Source of the DNA: an uncultured Muribaculaceae bacterium
GTDB taxonomy: Bacteria; Bacteroidota; Bacteroidia; Bacteroidales; Muribaculaceae
Assembly (NCBI GenBank): GCA_944321705.1
Contig: CALUMG010000002.1
Location: 1 to 64,000, forward strand
Reading direction: 5' to 3'
DNA: 64,000 bases
Shown: piece by piece, positions 55,091-63,371 of the stretch
Layout: the number at the start of each line of letters is the position of its first letter
Position numbering within the stretch: position 1 is the first letter of the stretch
Position numbers and translations under genes: made by a program
Notes under the pieces: model-generated
Told to the model about the DNA's origin: nothing
The model's database searches: none
What the model saw: only the letters and a program-made list of their open reading frames with translations

Positions 55091-56785
55091 TCAATCTTGT
55101 GAATTTGCAAAAAATTCATGCATTTCCTGTCTGAATTTAGATGGCGGAACACCTGTTTCTTTCAAAAAAGCCCGATAAAACGAAGAGAGGGAATTATACC
55201 CGAGCATATCGGACAATGCTTTCAATGGAATATCCTCTTGCGGATTTGACAATATGGCAGTTGCCTCTTTCATCCTATAAGAATTGACATAAGCCGCAAA
55301 TGAGGTTCCATTATCAGCTAATGCTTTTGATATATATGTCCTATTTGAATGCAACAATTCGCACAACTTGTCCATCGACAAATCCTTATTCCTATACAAA
55401 TGATTCTTATTCATCATAAGCTCCATTTGTTCAAACAATTCCATACTTTTGCCTTTGACACCGGCATCATCTTTTTCAATATTTTTCTTGTTTAATGCCA
55501 GCAACTGCCGTTCTCGTTGCTTATAATCTTCATATTGTCTCACCAATTTCCTATACATCTGTCGATTGCGCATATACAAAATATAAAGTGATATCAATAT
55601 CACGGCAACAATGCAACACAGTAATACGGCAATCTGCAACTTGCGATTCTTCTCTAAAAGCAACAATTGATTCTTGGACAGCTCATTTTCGGCCTTTTCA
55701 GTTTCATATTTTAAAACCATGTTGCTGAATGAACGTTCTCGGTCTATGTTGAACAAACTGTCATACAGCAACTTGCTCTTATTTTCAAAATATCCTTTTT
55801 CTCTAATCTTGGCCAGCTCCTTATAAAAAGCATATCGCATGTGATATTCCTTATTGGATTCGGCCACCGTCAATCCCATCCTGAACAATGAATCGGCTTT
55901 CGCCATATTCCCTTGAGATGACATAAATTTGCCATATTGCAGCAGACCCTCGGAATATATTGAAGGTTTAAGGTTTGTCGTGTCTTTCAATGCCGTAAAA
56001 AAATAGGAACATGCATCATCTGTCTTATTCATTGATGCACACACCATACCACATAATATTTCACTTTCCCTTACATCCGACTTCATCGACTGCGCAATGC
56101 TATTAGCTTCTTTCGCATATTCCAATGCGTCATCATAATCCTTTTGCAAATAATACATCGACGCGAGATCGGCTGAGCCCAGATATTTGACATACGGACT
56201 TCCGGTAGAAATTCCTCCTTCATACACTTGCCGGGCATATTTTATTCCGGTTGAATCCTGCCTGTAATAGTATAACTGGGCAATATTGCTCAGAATGATG
56301 TAGTAATTTATTTCATCTCCCCTTTTCTCGGCATATTGCAATGCCTCGTGAAAATATGCCAATGCAGTGTTATAGGTTAAAGAAGTTTTTCGAGCGTTGA
56401 TGCCCAAGCCATTGGCGACAACCATGTTAAGATAATCATCATGTACTGAATCGGCATAAATGGCTACCTCGCCAAAATATTTATACATCATCCTCGGATT
56501 ATCCGACAATGCATAGGCTTGACCTATGTAGGCTCCTGTAAATGCTTGTAATTTTCTATCACCGTTTTTACAAGCCGATTCATAATGCGGCACCGCTTTT
56601 ATTATGAGAGAATCATACTCGCCTTTTTGCATGTACTCTCCCAAATATTTGCCTAATTCCTCTATTGAGTCCTCATTGGATGATACAATGGATGAAGAAG
56701 TGGCATTTGTACCGGCACACCCCATCAATAAACACGAAATACACAATAGTGTCCAAACCTTTAAACACACAATCGTCGCTCTCAT
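55091..56785 (-). CDS. Membrane TPR sensor with C-terminal AraC-type DNA-binding domain
   Basis: A 564-residue regulator of the Bacteroidota type. The N-terminus has a lipobox-like leader (LMGC, C23). A TPR array (about 45-340) follows, then a coiled-coil segment, one membrane helix (383-405) and a cytosolic AraC helix-turn-helix (about 460-560, with MDKLCELLHSNRTYISKAL and MLGYNSLSSFYRAFLKETG). The layout suggests that the TPR part reads a periplasmic cue and the HTH controls nearby genes. The large secreted protein gene is 81 bp downstream on the same strand. Confidence 0.9.
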   Translation of the reverse strand: MRATIVCLKVWTLLCISCLLMGCAGTNATSSSIVSSNEDSIEELGKYLGEYMQKGEYDSLIIKAVPHYESACKNGDRKLQAFTGAYIGQAYALSDNPRMMYKYFGEVAIYADSVHDDYLNMVVANGLGINARKTSLTYNTALAYFHEALQYAEKRGDEINYYIILSNIAQLYYYRQDSTGIKYARQVYEGGISTGSPYVKYLGSADLASMYYLQKDYDDALEYAKEANSIAQSMKSDVRESEILCGMVCASMNKTDDACSYFFTALKDTTNLKPSIYSEGLLQYGKFMSSQGNMAKADSLFRMGLTVAESNKEYHMRYAFYKELAKIREKGYFENKSKLLYDSLFNIDRERSFSNMVLKYETEKAENELSKNQLLLLEKNRKLQIAVLLCCIVAVILISLYILYMRNRQMYRKLVRQYEDYKQRERQLLALNKKNIEKDDAGVKGKSMELFEQMELMMNKNHLYRNKDLSMDKLCELLHSNRTYISKALADNGTSFAAYVNSYRMKEATAILSNPQEDIPLKALSDMLGYNSLSSFYRAFLKETGVPPSKFRQEMHEFFANSQD

Positions 56786-56817
56786 CTCAAAAGTAAATCC
56801 AACTTTGTAGAATAAAC

Positions 56818-56855
56818 AAAAAAGCCAGACTTCATTTGAATAATGGAATCTGACT
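56818..56855 (-). terminator. Terminator downstream of tRNA-Ser
   Basis: On the minus strand an AGTCAGATT-type arm pairs with a GTCTGGCT arm (about 9 bp including U-G pairs), followed by six U. It separates tRNA-Ser from the TPR-AraC gene. Confidence 0.75.
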
Positions 56856-56873
56856 TTATTTACTCGAACCTTG

Positions 56874-56960
56874 CGGAAAGACAGGGATTCGAACCCTGGA
56901 TACAGTTACCTGTATAACGGTTTTCGAGACCGCCCCGTTCGGCCACTCCGGCATCTTTCC
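56874..56960 (-). tRNA. tRNA-Ser (anticodon CGA)
   Basis: An 87-nt class II tRNA with acceptor stem GGAAAGA/TCTTTCC and discriminator G. The anticodon loop CTCGAAA reads UCG codons. A long variable arm and a T-loop with GGTTCGAATCC are present. The 3' CCA is not encoded. It has its own promoter and terminator. Confidence 0.96.
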
Positions 56961-56982
56961 ATTGCATTCGCAATTGCGAGTG

Positions 56983-57015
56983 CAAAGTTAATAAATTACT
57001 TTAAATAATGGCAAC
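56983..57015 (-). promoter_or_regulatory. Putative tRNA-Ser promoter
   Basis: TAACTTTG on the minus strand (56990-56983), with GTTG about 21 nt upstream. The tRNA 5' end lies 23 nt downstream. Confidence 0.52.
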
Positions 57016-57088
57016 AAAAAACATCTTTTTATTGTCACCAAAATCGTTTTATCACCTTACGATTGCTATCTCGTTGAGACCTTGAACT

Positions 57089-57733
57089 TTATAATTCAGA
57101 TAATTCCTTTATTCTCATCAATGGGTCTTCCGACTTAAATACGAAATTACCCGCAACAAGCATGTCGGCACCTGCTTCTTTCAACAATTTCCCGGTTTCA
57201 AGATTCACTCCTCCGTCAACTTCTATCAAAGCCTTGGAATTACGCTTGGTTATCAATTCACGCAATTCCTCTACTTTGTTCAAAGTATTGCCAATGAATT
57301 TCTGCCCTCCAAATCCGGGATTAACTGACATGAGCAACACAAGGTCAACATCTGCTACTATGTCTTGCAACATGCAAACCGGCGTTGCTGGATTCAATGT
57401 GACACCTGCTTTCATCCCTGCATTCTTAATTTGCTGCACCACCCTGTTCAGGTGCGGACACACCTCATAATGCACATTCATTATTTCAGCTCCGCAATCC
57501 TTCACCTCATTAACGAACTTTTGAGGCTCGACTATCATGAGATGAACATCAAGCGGCTTGTTACATGCCTTCTGCACATATTTCATGACAGGAAATCCAA
57601 ATGAAATATTTGGGACAAACACGCCATCCATTACATCAAGATGAAGCATGTCGGCTTTACTGGCATTTATCATCTCAAGGTCTTTGTTCAAATTGCCGAA
57701 ATCGGCCGAAAGTAGCGATGGAGATACTAACAT
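57089..57733 (-). CDS. rpe: Ribulose-phosphate 3-epimerase
   Basis: Interconverts ribulose-5-P and xylulose-5-P in the pentose phosphate pathway. The 214-residue barrel has the metal-site motifs SLLSADFGNL (6-15), MLHLDVMDGVFVPNISFG (about 34-51), the DVHLMI histidine, SVNPGFGGQKF and EVDGGVN. It is 28 bp after the DedA gene, possibly in the same transcript. Normal length. Confidence 0.97.
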   Translation of the reverse strand: MLVSPSLLSADFGNLNKDLEMINASKADMLHLDVMDGVFVPNISFGFPVMKYVQKACNKPLDVHLMIVEPQKFVNEVKDCGAEIMNVHYEVCPHLNRVVQQIKNAGMKAGVTLNPATPVCMLQDIVADVDLVLLMSVNPGFGGQKFIGNTLNKVEELRELITKRNSKALIEVDGGVNLETGKLLKEAGADMLVAGNFVFKSEDPLMRIKELSEL

Positions 57734-57761
57734 GATATTTAATTATAATTCGACTATGACA

Positions 57762-58421
57762 TTATTTTTCAGGCATTACCTTGGCTGCCGGTTTTTTCTT
57801 GAAAGCGTGGTACAAAATGAATATCACAATCAATGCAATCACGGCGTAGCCTACATAATTGAGATACTGGTTGTAATGCTCTATGTTTGCACGCAATTCA
57901 GCTTCTTCCACAAATGTGCTTAACCAATATCCAAGCACGGCAAGGACCACATTCCACAAGCCTGCACCAAGAGTAGTATATAACAAGAATTTACCAAAAT
58001 GCATACGAGCCAAACCGGCAGGAATTGAAATCAACTGACGTATGGCTGGAAGCAACCGGCCTATGAAAGTCGATATTGCGCCATGTTTATCGAAATATAC
58101 TTCAGCCTGATGTATTTTTTCACCATTGAGCAAACACATGTGTCCGAAACGACTGTCGGCAAACTTATACACAAGTGGCCGCCCAATCCACATTGCAACA
58201 TAATAATTAAAAATAGCTCCAATCATCGCTCCGATTGTTGCAAAAACAACAACTAAATAAATATTAAGTCCGCTACCGGGCTGCATGGCCTTGAAAGCCG
58301 CAGGCGGGACTACAATTTCGGAAGGAAATGGAATGAATGAACTTTCAATTGCCATCAACAACGTAATGTAGCCATAGTTCATGTTTTCCATAAACCATTC
58401 GTAAATTGCGAGTGTATCCAT
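57762..58421 (-). CDS. DedA family membrane protein
   Basis: A 219-residue inner-membrane protein of the DedA/SNARE-associated (VTT) family; some members flip undecaprenyl phosphate or phosphatidylethanolamine. It has several membrane or re-entrant segments, an acidic residue before PFPSEIVVPPAAF (about 32-44), and the F-x-R-x(2)-P-x(2)-R motif FIGRLLPAIRQLISIPAG (about 138-155). The C-terminus is basic. It may serve envelope homeostasis; the substrate is unknown. Confidence 0.92.
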   Translation of the reverse strand: MDTLAIYEWFMENMNYGYITLLMAIESSFIPFPSEIVVPPAAFKAMQPGSGLNIYLVVVFATIGAMIGAIFNYYVAMWIGRPLVYKFADSRFGHMCLLNGEKIHQAEVYFDKHGAISTFIGRLLPAIRQLISIPAGLARMHFGKFLLYTTLGAGLWNVVLAVLGYWLSTFVEEAELRANIEHYNQYLNYVGYAVIALIVIFILYHAFKKKPAAKVMPEK

Positions 58422-58478
58422 ACTGTTTTTTATTGATAATGTTTTTAATTCGTCACAAAATTAATCATTCTGTCATAA

Positions 58479-59072
58479 TTACACAACATAGCCGTTTTCT
58501 TCAAGCATCTTTTGATAAATGCGGGCTTTTTGGTCGATTGACATGGGATAGGCCCGTGATGTCGATGGCATTCTGTACATTTTCACAATCTTTTTGCCCG
58601 TCGAAACCTCGACATGTGCACCTACTTTCGGAACAGTTACCCCAAACTGCGTCGCCACGACAAATGCTGCTTTCTCCCCCGTGGCTACAACGACATCGAT
58701 GGATTCGTGTTGCAACAACATCTTTTTGACATCTACAGGTTCTATTATGTGCAGGTATTTATCCGAAGCATTACCCTTTTCACGATAAACCTTATAGGCT
58801 GTATCATACATGGCAATCCTATTATCCACAAGAAAACTCCTTATCCGTTCGCAATCAAACGCTCCGGTTGAACCTTCTATGAAAAAATCCTTGTCTTTAT
58901 GGAATATGATGCCCATTATGCGCCACATGTCATTTATCTTGTTAGGATAAAAGAATTCCATCGACCATTTCTCAGGTTTCGGAGGGAATGTACCTAAAAA
59001 CAATATTTTGGCTCCATCATAAACAAATGGGGCAAACGGATGTGTTTCTATCTCTTTTTCATCAATATGCAT
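58479..59072 (-). CDS. Uracil-DNA glycosylase superfamily protein
   Basis: A 197-residue protein of the UDG superfamily. The N-terminal motif region is LFLGTFPPKPEKWSMEFFY (about 29-47) followed by NDMWRIMG; the C-terminal motif is MPSTSRAYPM (about 172-181), matching the HPSP-like loop of the family. It is closest in pattern to the Mug/DUF-type bacterial glycosylases rather than Ung. It is likely to remove damaged or mismatched pyrimidines; specificity is uncertain. It diverges from the Wza-like gene. Confidence 0.82.
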   Translation of the reverse strand: MHIDEKEIETHPFAPFVYDGAKILFLGTFPPKPEKWSMEFFYPNKINDMWRIMGIIFHKDKDFFIEGSTGAFDCERIRSFLVDNRIAMYDTAYKVYREKGNASDKYLHIIEPVDVKKMLLQHESIDVVVATGEKAAFVVATQFGVTVPKVGAHVEVSTGKKIVKMYRMPSTSRAYPMSIDQKARIYQKMLEENGYVV

Positions 59073-59174
59073 GATTTTCCTTTAATTACGAGCCTTTTCC
59101 CGACTTACGACTTATTTAACTTGATGCACTACTTGATTAACGGTCATTACTTGTGATTATTTTAAAATAATTAT

Positions 59175-59182
59175 TACATTTG
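59175..59182 (+). promoter_or_regulatory. Putative promoter of the Wza-like gene
   Basis: TACATTTG 31 nt before the ATG matches TAnnTTTG, with CTTG about 21 nt upstream as an imperfect -33 box. Confidence 0.52.
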
Positions 59183-59212
59183 CATATAATTTTAAGTTGA
59201 AAAAAATTAAGT

Positions 59213-60028
59213 ATGAAGTTCAATCTATCACTTATCCTAACGTCTATACTATTAATTTTGAGTAGTTGCGGATCTACAAAGAAAATCCCCTACATGATAG
59301 ACGCCGAAACAATTCCGCAAAGCGTGTTGCAACAGGCATCTCAAGCATCAGAGCCAATAGTGATGCCAGGAGATTTGCTCGACATTACCGTGACAAGCAT
59401 CAACCTCGATGCAGTGAGACCTTTTAATAAAATCGACTTCCTGCAACAATTGGCAGCAAGCACCCTTACAAACAACAATAACTACGACCAAAACAAATCA
59501 ATATATTATCTTGTCGACAATGATGGATACATAGAATTTCCCGTTCTCGGCAAATTGTATGTAAGCGGCAAGTCAAAAGAAGAAATCAAGGAAATGATTG
59601 TAAGTGGCATATATCCCAAATATTTGACCGAAAAGCCCGGAGTCGACATTCGTTTCAAGAATTTCAAAGTATCGGTACTTGGTGAAGTGAAATCTCCGGG
59701 AGTTTACACTGCATCAAATGAACACATCACCATATTTGAAGCCATCGCCCTCGCCGGAGACCTGAACATAACAGGTATGCGCGAAAATGTAATGCTCATA
59801 AGGACAAATGCCGATGGCAGCAAGAACATTCAGCGTCTTAACCTTAACGATAAGAACATCGTGCTTTCTCCATACTACAACTTGCAACAAAACGATGTGA
59901 TTTATGTCCAGCCAAACTCATCAAAGGCTCGGTCTTCATGGTCGATTCCTCCTGCATTGTCATTGACTCTAAGCTCGATAGGTACTGTGATTTCGATTGC
60001 CACCCTTGTAGTCACGATTGTAAAATAA
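59213..60028 (+). CDS. Polysaccharide export (Wza/BexD-like) outer-membrane lipoprotein
   Basis: A 271-residue lipoprotein with lipobox LSSC (C19). The polysaccharide export domain begins VMPGDLLDITVTS (about 46-58) with a conserved VDNDGYIEFPVLGKLYVSG strand pair (about 101-119), followed by an SLBB-like domain (about 150-235) and a C-terminal hydrophobic segment (about 247-270). Such proteins form the outer-membrane channel for capsular or exopolysaccharide. No tyrosine kinase/co-polymerase or glycosyltransferase is next to it, so it is an orphan here. Confidence 0.9.
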   Translation: MKFNLSLILTSILLILSSCGSTKKIPYMIDAETIPQSVLQQASQASEPIVMPGDLLDITVTSINLDAVRPFNKIDFLQQLAASTLTNNNNYDQNKSIYYLVDNDGYIEFPVLGKLYVSGKSKEEIKEMIVSGIYPKYLTEKPGVDIRFKNFKVSVLGEVKSPGVYTASNEHITIFEAIALAGDLNITGMRENVMLIRTNADGSKNIQRLNLNDKNIVLSPYYNLQQNDVIYVQPNSSKARSSWSIPPALSLTLSSIGTVISIATLVVTIVK

Positions 60029-60050
60029 CGCGAATAAAATTCACAATAAC

Positions 60051-60090
60051 ATAAAAGCATGGCTATACAGTCATGCTTTTATTATTTTAC
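60051..60090 (+). terminator. Terminator of the Wza-like gene
   Basis: An 11-bp stem ATAAAAGCATG with CATGCTTTTAT and a 10-nt loop, followed by a T-rich stretch. Confidence 0.82.
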
Positions 60091-60123
60091 CAGAGGGGAG
60101 CATCCATGTAGCAATCCTATTCA

Positions 60124-60825
60124 TTATTCTTCGGCTTCTATATGCAAATATTTACCTTGCCACAAGCAATCGCAAAAAACAATCTTGTTATCATGTTCTC
60201 CTTTATACTCTAAAATATCTGCGACACGGTTATGACCTACAATCTGTGTAAATCCGTGTAAAGGATTGACAAGTTCTCTCCTATCTGCCCAAAATATGCC
60301 TCCAAGGGCTCCATGCCATCCTCCTCTCAATTCACCGACTCTACACAATGCCGGCATTTGAGCTTCCGACGGATGGTTTAATTGTTCACCTATCGGCTTT
60401 GAAATATCTCCATGGAAATCATCATCCCACCATTCTTGAGATATGCCTGCGTGAGTAAATATCCTATTACCTGCTTGATAGGCATATTGAAACAAATCAT
60501 TATTTTCAAGAAACATACGCGAGACTTCACCACTTATCACATAATCAAAACGAGTTCCCATAGCAATGTCTTCGCAGAAATAATGCATGTCATGATTGCC
60601 TAACAGCAATATGACATCATCAGGCCGACTCCTTTTTAGGTTAATTATATCATAAAGGTTCGCAATTAATTTTTTTCGGTTCACGCTCACATAAGGATCC
60701 AAATAATCGCCAAGAAACACAATTTTGCACTCTTGATGCATCTCCACAATGCTCTTCCAATTGTCCAATCCATGCACATCACCTATGGCTACAATTGGTT
60801 TCCGACTTCCAATTTCAACTTTCAT
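60124..60825 (-). CDS. Metallophosphoesterase (PPP-like)
   Basis: A 233-residue cytosolic calcineurin-like phosphoesterase starting at the ATG at 60825. The metal motifs are AIGDVHG (12-18), FLGDYLDPY (about 36-44) and LLGNHDMHYF (about 71-80). The histidines in FTHAGISQEW and GHNRVADI complete the site. It resembles serine/threonine protein phosphatase-like or diadenosine tetraphosphatase-like enzymes; the substrate is unknown. It follows the rpsP terminator with no clear promoter seen. Confidence 0.88.
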   Translation of the reverse strand: MKVEIGSRKPIVAIGDVHGLDNWKSIVEMHQECKIVFLGDYLDPYVSVNRKKLIANLYDIINLKRSRPDDVILLLGNHDMHYFCEDIAMGTRFDYVISGEVSRMFLENNDLFQYAYQAGNRIFTHAGISQEWWDDDFHGDISKPIGEQLNHPSEAQMPALCRVGELRGGWHGALGGIFWADRRELVNPLHGFTQIVGHNRVADILEYKGEHDNKIVFCDCLWQGKYLHIEAEE

Positions 60826-60895
60826 CTGTTCAGAATAAATAATAATAACACGTTTTTTCACAATTGATTCATCACATAGCACATTAATGAGTATG

Positions 60896-60936
60896 AAAAA
60901 AGGTGAAAGCTAAACAATCTTTTTAGCCTTCACCTT
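60896..60936 (-). terminator. Rho-independent terminator of rpsP
   Basis: On the minus strand AAGGTGAAGGCTAAA pairs with TTTAGCTTTCACCTT (15 bp, one U-G pair), with a 7-nt loop followed by a U6 run. Confidence 0.9.
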
Positions 60937-60965
60937 ATATTCTCAATATAAACTCAGTCTCTGTA

Positions 60966-61517
60966 TTATTCAGCGGCAGGAGTTTCTTTTGCTTCGTCTG
61001 TGTTTTCAGCAGCTTCCTCAGCGGCAGCCTTGGCAGCATCTTCTGCGGCCTTAGCCAATTCTGCTTTCTTCTTTGCTACGATTTCAGCCTTAGCGTTCTT
61101 CTTAGCAATTTCATCCTCCAAACGAGCTTTTTCAGCTGTTGCACGAGCTTCGTTTACTTTATTCTTGATAGCGTCGAGTTTTGATTCTTTTTCTTTCTTC
61201 CACGCTTCAAAACGTTTCTGAGCTTCTTCTTCGGTGAATGCGCCCTTCTTTACACCGCCTTGCAAGTGCTTCATGAGCATAACACCTTCACGAGACAAAA
61301 TGTTACGAACAGTATCGGTTGGAATTGCTCCCGCGTTTACCCAATACAATGCTCTCTCAAAATTTAAACTTATTGTAGCAGGATTAGTATTAGGGTTATA
61401 AGAACCAATCCTTTCAATAAATTTACCATCTCGTGGTGCCCTGCTATCGGCGATCACAATTGGATAGAACGCATAACCCTTGCGGCCATGACGTTGTAAT
61501 CTGATCTTAGTTGCCAT
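60966..61517 (-). CDS. rpsP: 30S ribosomal protein S16 with long charged tail
   Basis: Small-subunit assembly protein. The core (about 1-80) shows [20 protein letters not shown] (5-24), [14 protein letters not shown] and the TDTVRNIL segment. After that comes a C-terminal extension of about 100 residues rich in Lys, Glu and Ala (likely one long helix or coiled coil), giving 183 residues against 82 in E. coli. Long S16 tails occur in Bacteroidota. The gene is preceded by tRNA-Gln on the same strand. Confidence 0.97.
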   Translation of the reverse strand: MATKIRLQRHGRKGYAFYPIVIADSRAPRDGKFIERIGSYNPNTNPATISLNFERALYWVNAGAIPTDTVRNILSREGVMLMKHLQGGVKKGAFTEEEAQKRFEAWKKEKESKLDAIKNKVNEARATAEKARLEDEIAKKNAKAEIVAKKKAELAKAAEDAAKAAAEEAAENTDEAKETPAAE

Positions 61518-61555
61518 TCTAAATTTTGTTTAAATTTTTATTTTTAACATAAATA

Positions 61556-61577
61556 GAGGGAACAAAACTGTTCCCTC
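61556..61577 (-). terminator. Possible attenuator hairpin between tRNA-Gln and rpsP
   Basis: A perfect 8-bp stem GAGGGAAC/GTTCCCTC with a 6-nt loop, followed on the minus strand by TATTTATG rather than a clean U run. It could terminate tRNA-Gln transcripts partly or mark a processing point before rpsP. Confidence 0.55.
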
Positions 61578-61581
61578 TTCG

Positions 61582-61652
61582 TTGTCCAGGAAGGACTCGA
61601 ACCCTCACAGGCGGAACCAGAATCCGAAGTGCTACCATTACACCACTGGACA
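61582..61652 (-). tRNA. tRNA-Gln (anticodon CTG)
   Basis: A 71-nt tRNA with acceptor stem TGTCCAG/CTGGACA and discriminator A. The D-arm is GTGTAATGGTAGCAC, the anticodon loop TTCTGGT reads CAG codons, and the T-arm GAGGG/CCTTC encloses TTCGAGT. The CCA end is not encoded. Confidence 0.95.
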
Positions 61653-61664
61653 ATTTTTTCGTTG

Positions 61665-61695
61665 CAAAGGTACTACTTATTTTTTAATAAACAAT
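61665..61695 (-). promoter_or_regulatory. Putative tRNA-Gln promoter
   Basis: TACCTTTG on the minus strand (61672-61665), with ATTG 19 nt upstream (one mismatch to TTTG). The tRNA 5' end is 13 nt downstream. Confidence 0.58.
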
Positions 61696-61753
61696 AGCCT
61701 AAACTCTTTTTTTATTTCTTCTACATCAATCGGCCTCGATTTACGCCCTGTTT

Positions 61754-62485
61754 TCATCGTTTCAACTCGACAGGCAATGCCGATTGTATCTTTTCAAAAC
61801 ACTGCGACATGACATTTTCCAAATCATGACTGCTTCCAGGTGCCGGATGTATTGGCTCATGAATTGTCAAAGTTATTTTCCCGGGCCTTATTTGGAAAGT
61901 AGTTCGTGGCATGACCTTGAACGAGCCATCGATCGTAATTGGCACGATGGGTAAATTGAATTCAACACCCAACTTGAATGCACCGCGCTTGAAATCACGC
62001 ATCTTGCCATCCCATGTGCGCGCACCTTCCGGGAAAATAACCAACGACATTCCGTCACGCAAGCGTTCCTTGGCTTCATCCATAGTAGTCTTTATCGACT
62101 GCGCCGATGAACGATCTACCATTATGTGACCGGCGCATTTGCATGCAATTCCCACAAATGGAATCTTTTCAAGGCTTTTTTTCATCATCCACCTGAAGTT
62201 ATGCCCTAAAAAGCCATATATGGAAAATATGTCGTATGCTCCTTGATGATTAGCGACAAACACATAAGAAGTTTTTTTGTCTATTAAATGCCGGTTTTTA
62301 ACTTCAATGCTCACAAAAAGCAACCAGCACCAGCATTTCGCCCAAAAACTTGCAGGATAATATCCACCCCATCGACCCAAGCCGACAAGACTCAATAATA
62401 TTGTCACCAATGCGACGACTATGGTCAATACGACCAAAATGGGAATGGCTATCACCCATTGATAAATGCTGAAAATACACCTCAT
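61754..62485 (-). CDS. plsC: 1-acyl-sn-glycerol-3-phosphate acyltransferase
   Basis: Inner-membrane enzyme acylating lysophosphatidic acid to phosphatidic acid. The 243-residue protein has an N-terminal membrane segment (about 12-35). The catalytic HX4D motif lies in VANHQGAYD (about 73-81); the acceptor motif is FPEGARTWDGK (about 151-161), followed by IVPITIDGS. Length and motifs are standard. It lies downstream of rprY, separated by a terminator and a putative promoter. Confidence 0.95.
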   Translation of the reverse strand: MRCIFSIYQWVIAIPILVVLTIVVALVTILLSLVGLGRWGGYYPASFWAKCWCWLLFVSIEVKNRHLIDKKTSYVFVANHQGAYDIFSIYGFLGHNFRWMMKKSLEKIPFVGIACKCAGHIMVDRSSAQSIKTTMDEAKERLRDGMSLVIFPEGARTWDGKMRDFKRGAFKLGVEFNLPIVPITIDGSFKVMPRTTFQIRPGKITLTIHEPIHPAPGSSHDLENVMSQCFEKIQSALPVELKR

Positions 62486-62544
62486 GACAATGTTTTTATT
62501 TTATATGATGTCTTCAATCCTCGCCAAAGCATGCAAATACCATG

Positions 62545-62576
62545 CAAATTTAATAATGCCAAATAATAAATGCAAT
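62545..62576 (-). promoter_or_regulatory. Putative plsC promoter
   Basis: TAAATTTG on the minus strand (62552-62545), with ATTG about 20 nt upstream. The ATTG overlaps the rprY terminator stem. The leader would be about 50 nt. Confidence 0.45.
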
Positions 62577-62606
62577 ATCCGAACCCAACATTCGGATATT
62601 GCATTT
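62568..62606 (-). terminator. Terminator of the rprXY-like operon
   Basis: A perfect 16-bp stem (AAATGCAATATCCGAA with TTCGGATATTGCATTT) and a 7-nt loop, followed on the minus strand by ATTATTTGG. It is 42 bp after the response regulator stop. Confidence 0.82.
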
Positions 62607-62647
62607 ACATGTATTTCTAATTATCAACAAAATTCTTATTGCCAGTT

Positions 62648-63358
62648 TTATTTTGCCTTGGCTTCAACGTCAGGAGCAATTAATTTGTAACCCTTTCCGT
62701 GTATATTGATAATCTCAATGGACGGATCTTCTTTCAAGTGTTTGCGCAATTTTGTTATATACACGTCCATGCTTCTTGCATTGAAATAATTATCGTCAAT
62801 CCATATAGTCTTCAATGCGAAGTTTCGTTCAAGTATTTCATTCACATGTGCACACAACAGGCTTAAAAGTTCAGATTCCTTAGTGGTCAATTTTGTCACT
62901 TTGTCATCAACCATCAACACCTGTTTTTGCGTGTCGAATGTGAACTTGCCTATCTTGTACATTGTGATTTCTTTGCCTTTCTTGCCTTTCACACGGCGCA
63001 AAATGGCTTCAATACGGAATACCAGTTCTTCCATGCTGAAAGGTTTCGTGATATAATCATCGGCTCCGATCTTAAAACCTTCAAACACGTCTTCCTTAAG
63101 CGATTTGGCAGTCAAGAATATGATAGGCACTTCACTATTTACCGTGCGTATTTCCTGAGCAAGCGCAAATCCGTCTTTTTTCGGCATCATCACATCAAGC
63201 ACGCACAAGTCGTATTTTCCTTTCAGAAAAGCCTTGTAGCCGGCTTCTCCATCAGCGAAAAGGTCAGCATTGAATCCTTTTGCCTGTAAATATTCCCTTA
63301 AAAGCATGCCAAGATTTTCATCATCTTCGCATAGCAGGATACGCAATCTTTCTTCCAT
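62648..63358 (-). CDS. rprY: OmpR-family response regulator (RprY-like)
   Basis: A 236-residue two-component response regulator. The receiver domain has the acidic pair E11-D12-D13, the phospho-acceptor D55 in LCVLDVMMPK, Thr and Lys in FLTAKSL, and YITKPF. A winged-helix DNA-binding domain (about 130-228) ends with SMDVYITKLRKHL and NIHGKGYKL. It is 13 bp downstream of the histidine kinase gene. The sequence agrees with RprY of Bacteroides, known to influence Na-dependent and redox genes; regulon transfer to this strain is inference. Confidence 0.9.
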   Translation of the reverse strand: MEERLRILLCEDDENLGMLLREYLQAKGFNADLFADGEAGYKAFLKGKYDLCVLDVMMPKKDGFALAQEIRTVNSEVPIIFLTAKSLKEDVFEGFKIGADDYITKPFSMEELVFRIEAILRRVKGKKGKEITMYKIGKFTFDTQKQVLMVDDKVTKLTTKESELLSLLCAHVNEILERNFALKTIWIDDNYFNARSMDVYITKLRKHLKEDPSIEIINIHGKGYKLIAPDVEAKAK

Positions 63359-63371
63359 AATGATATATTTA

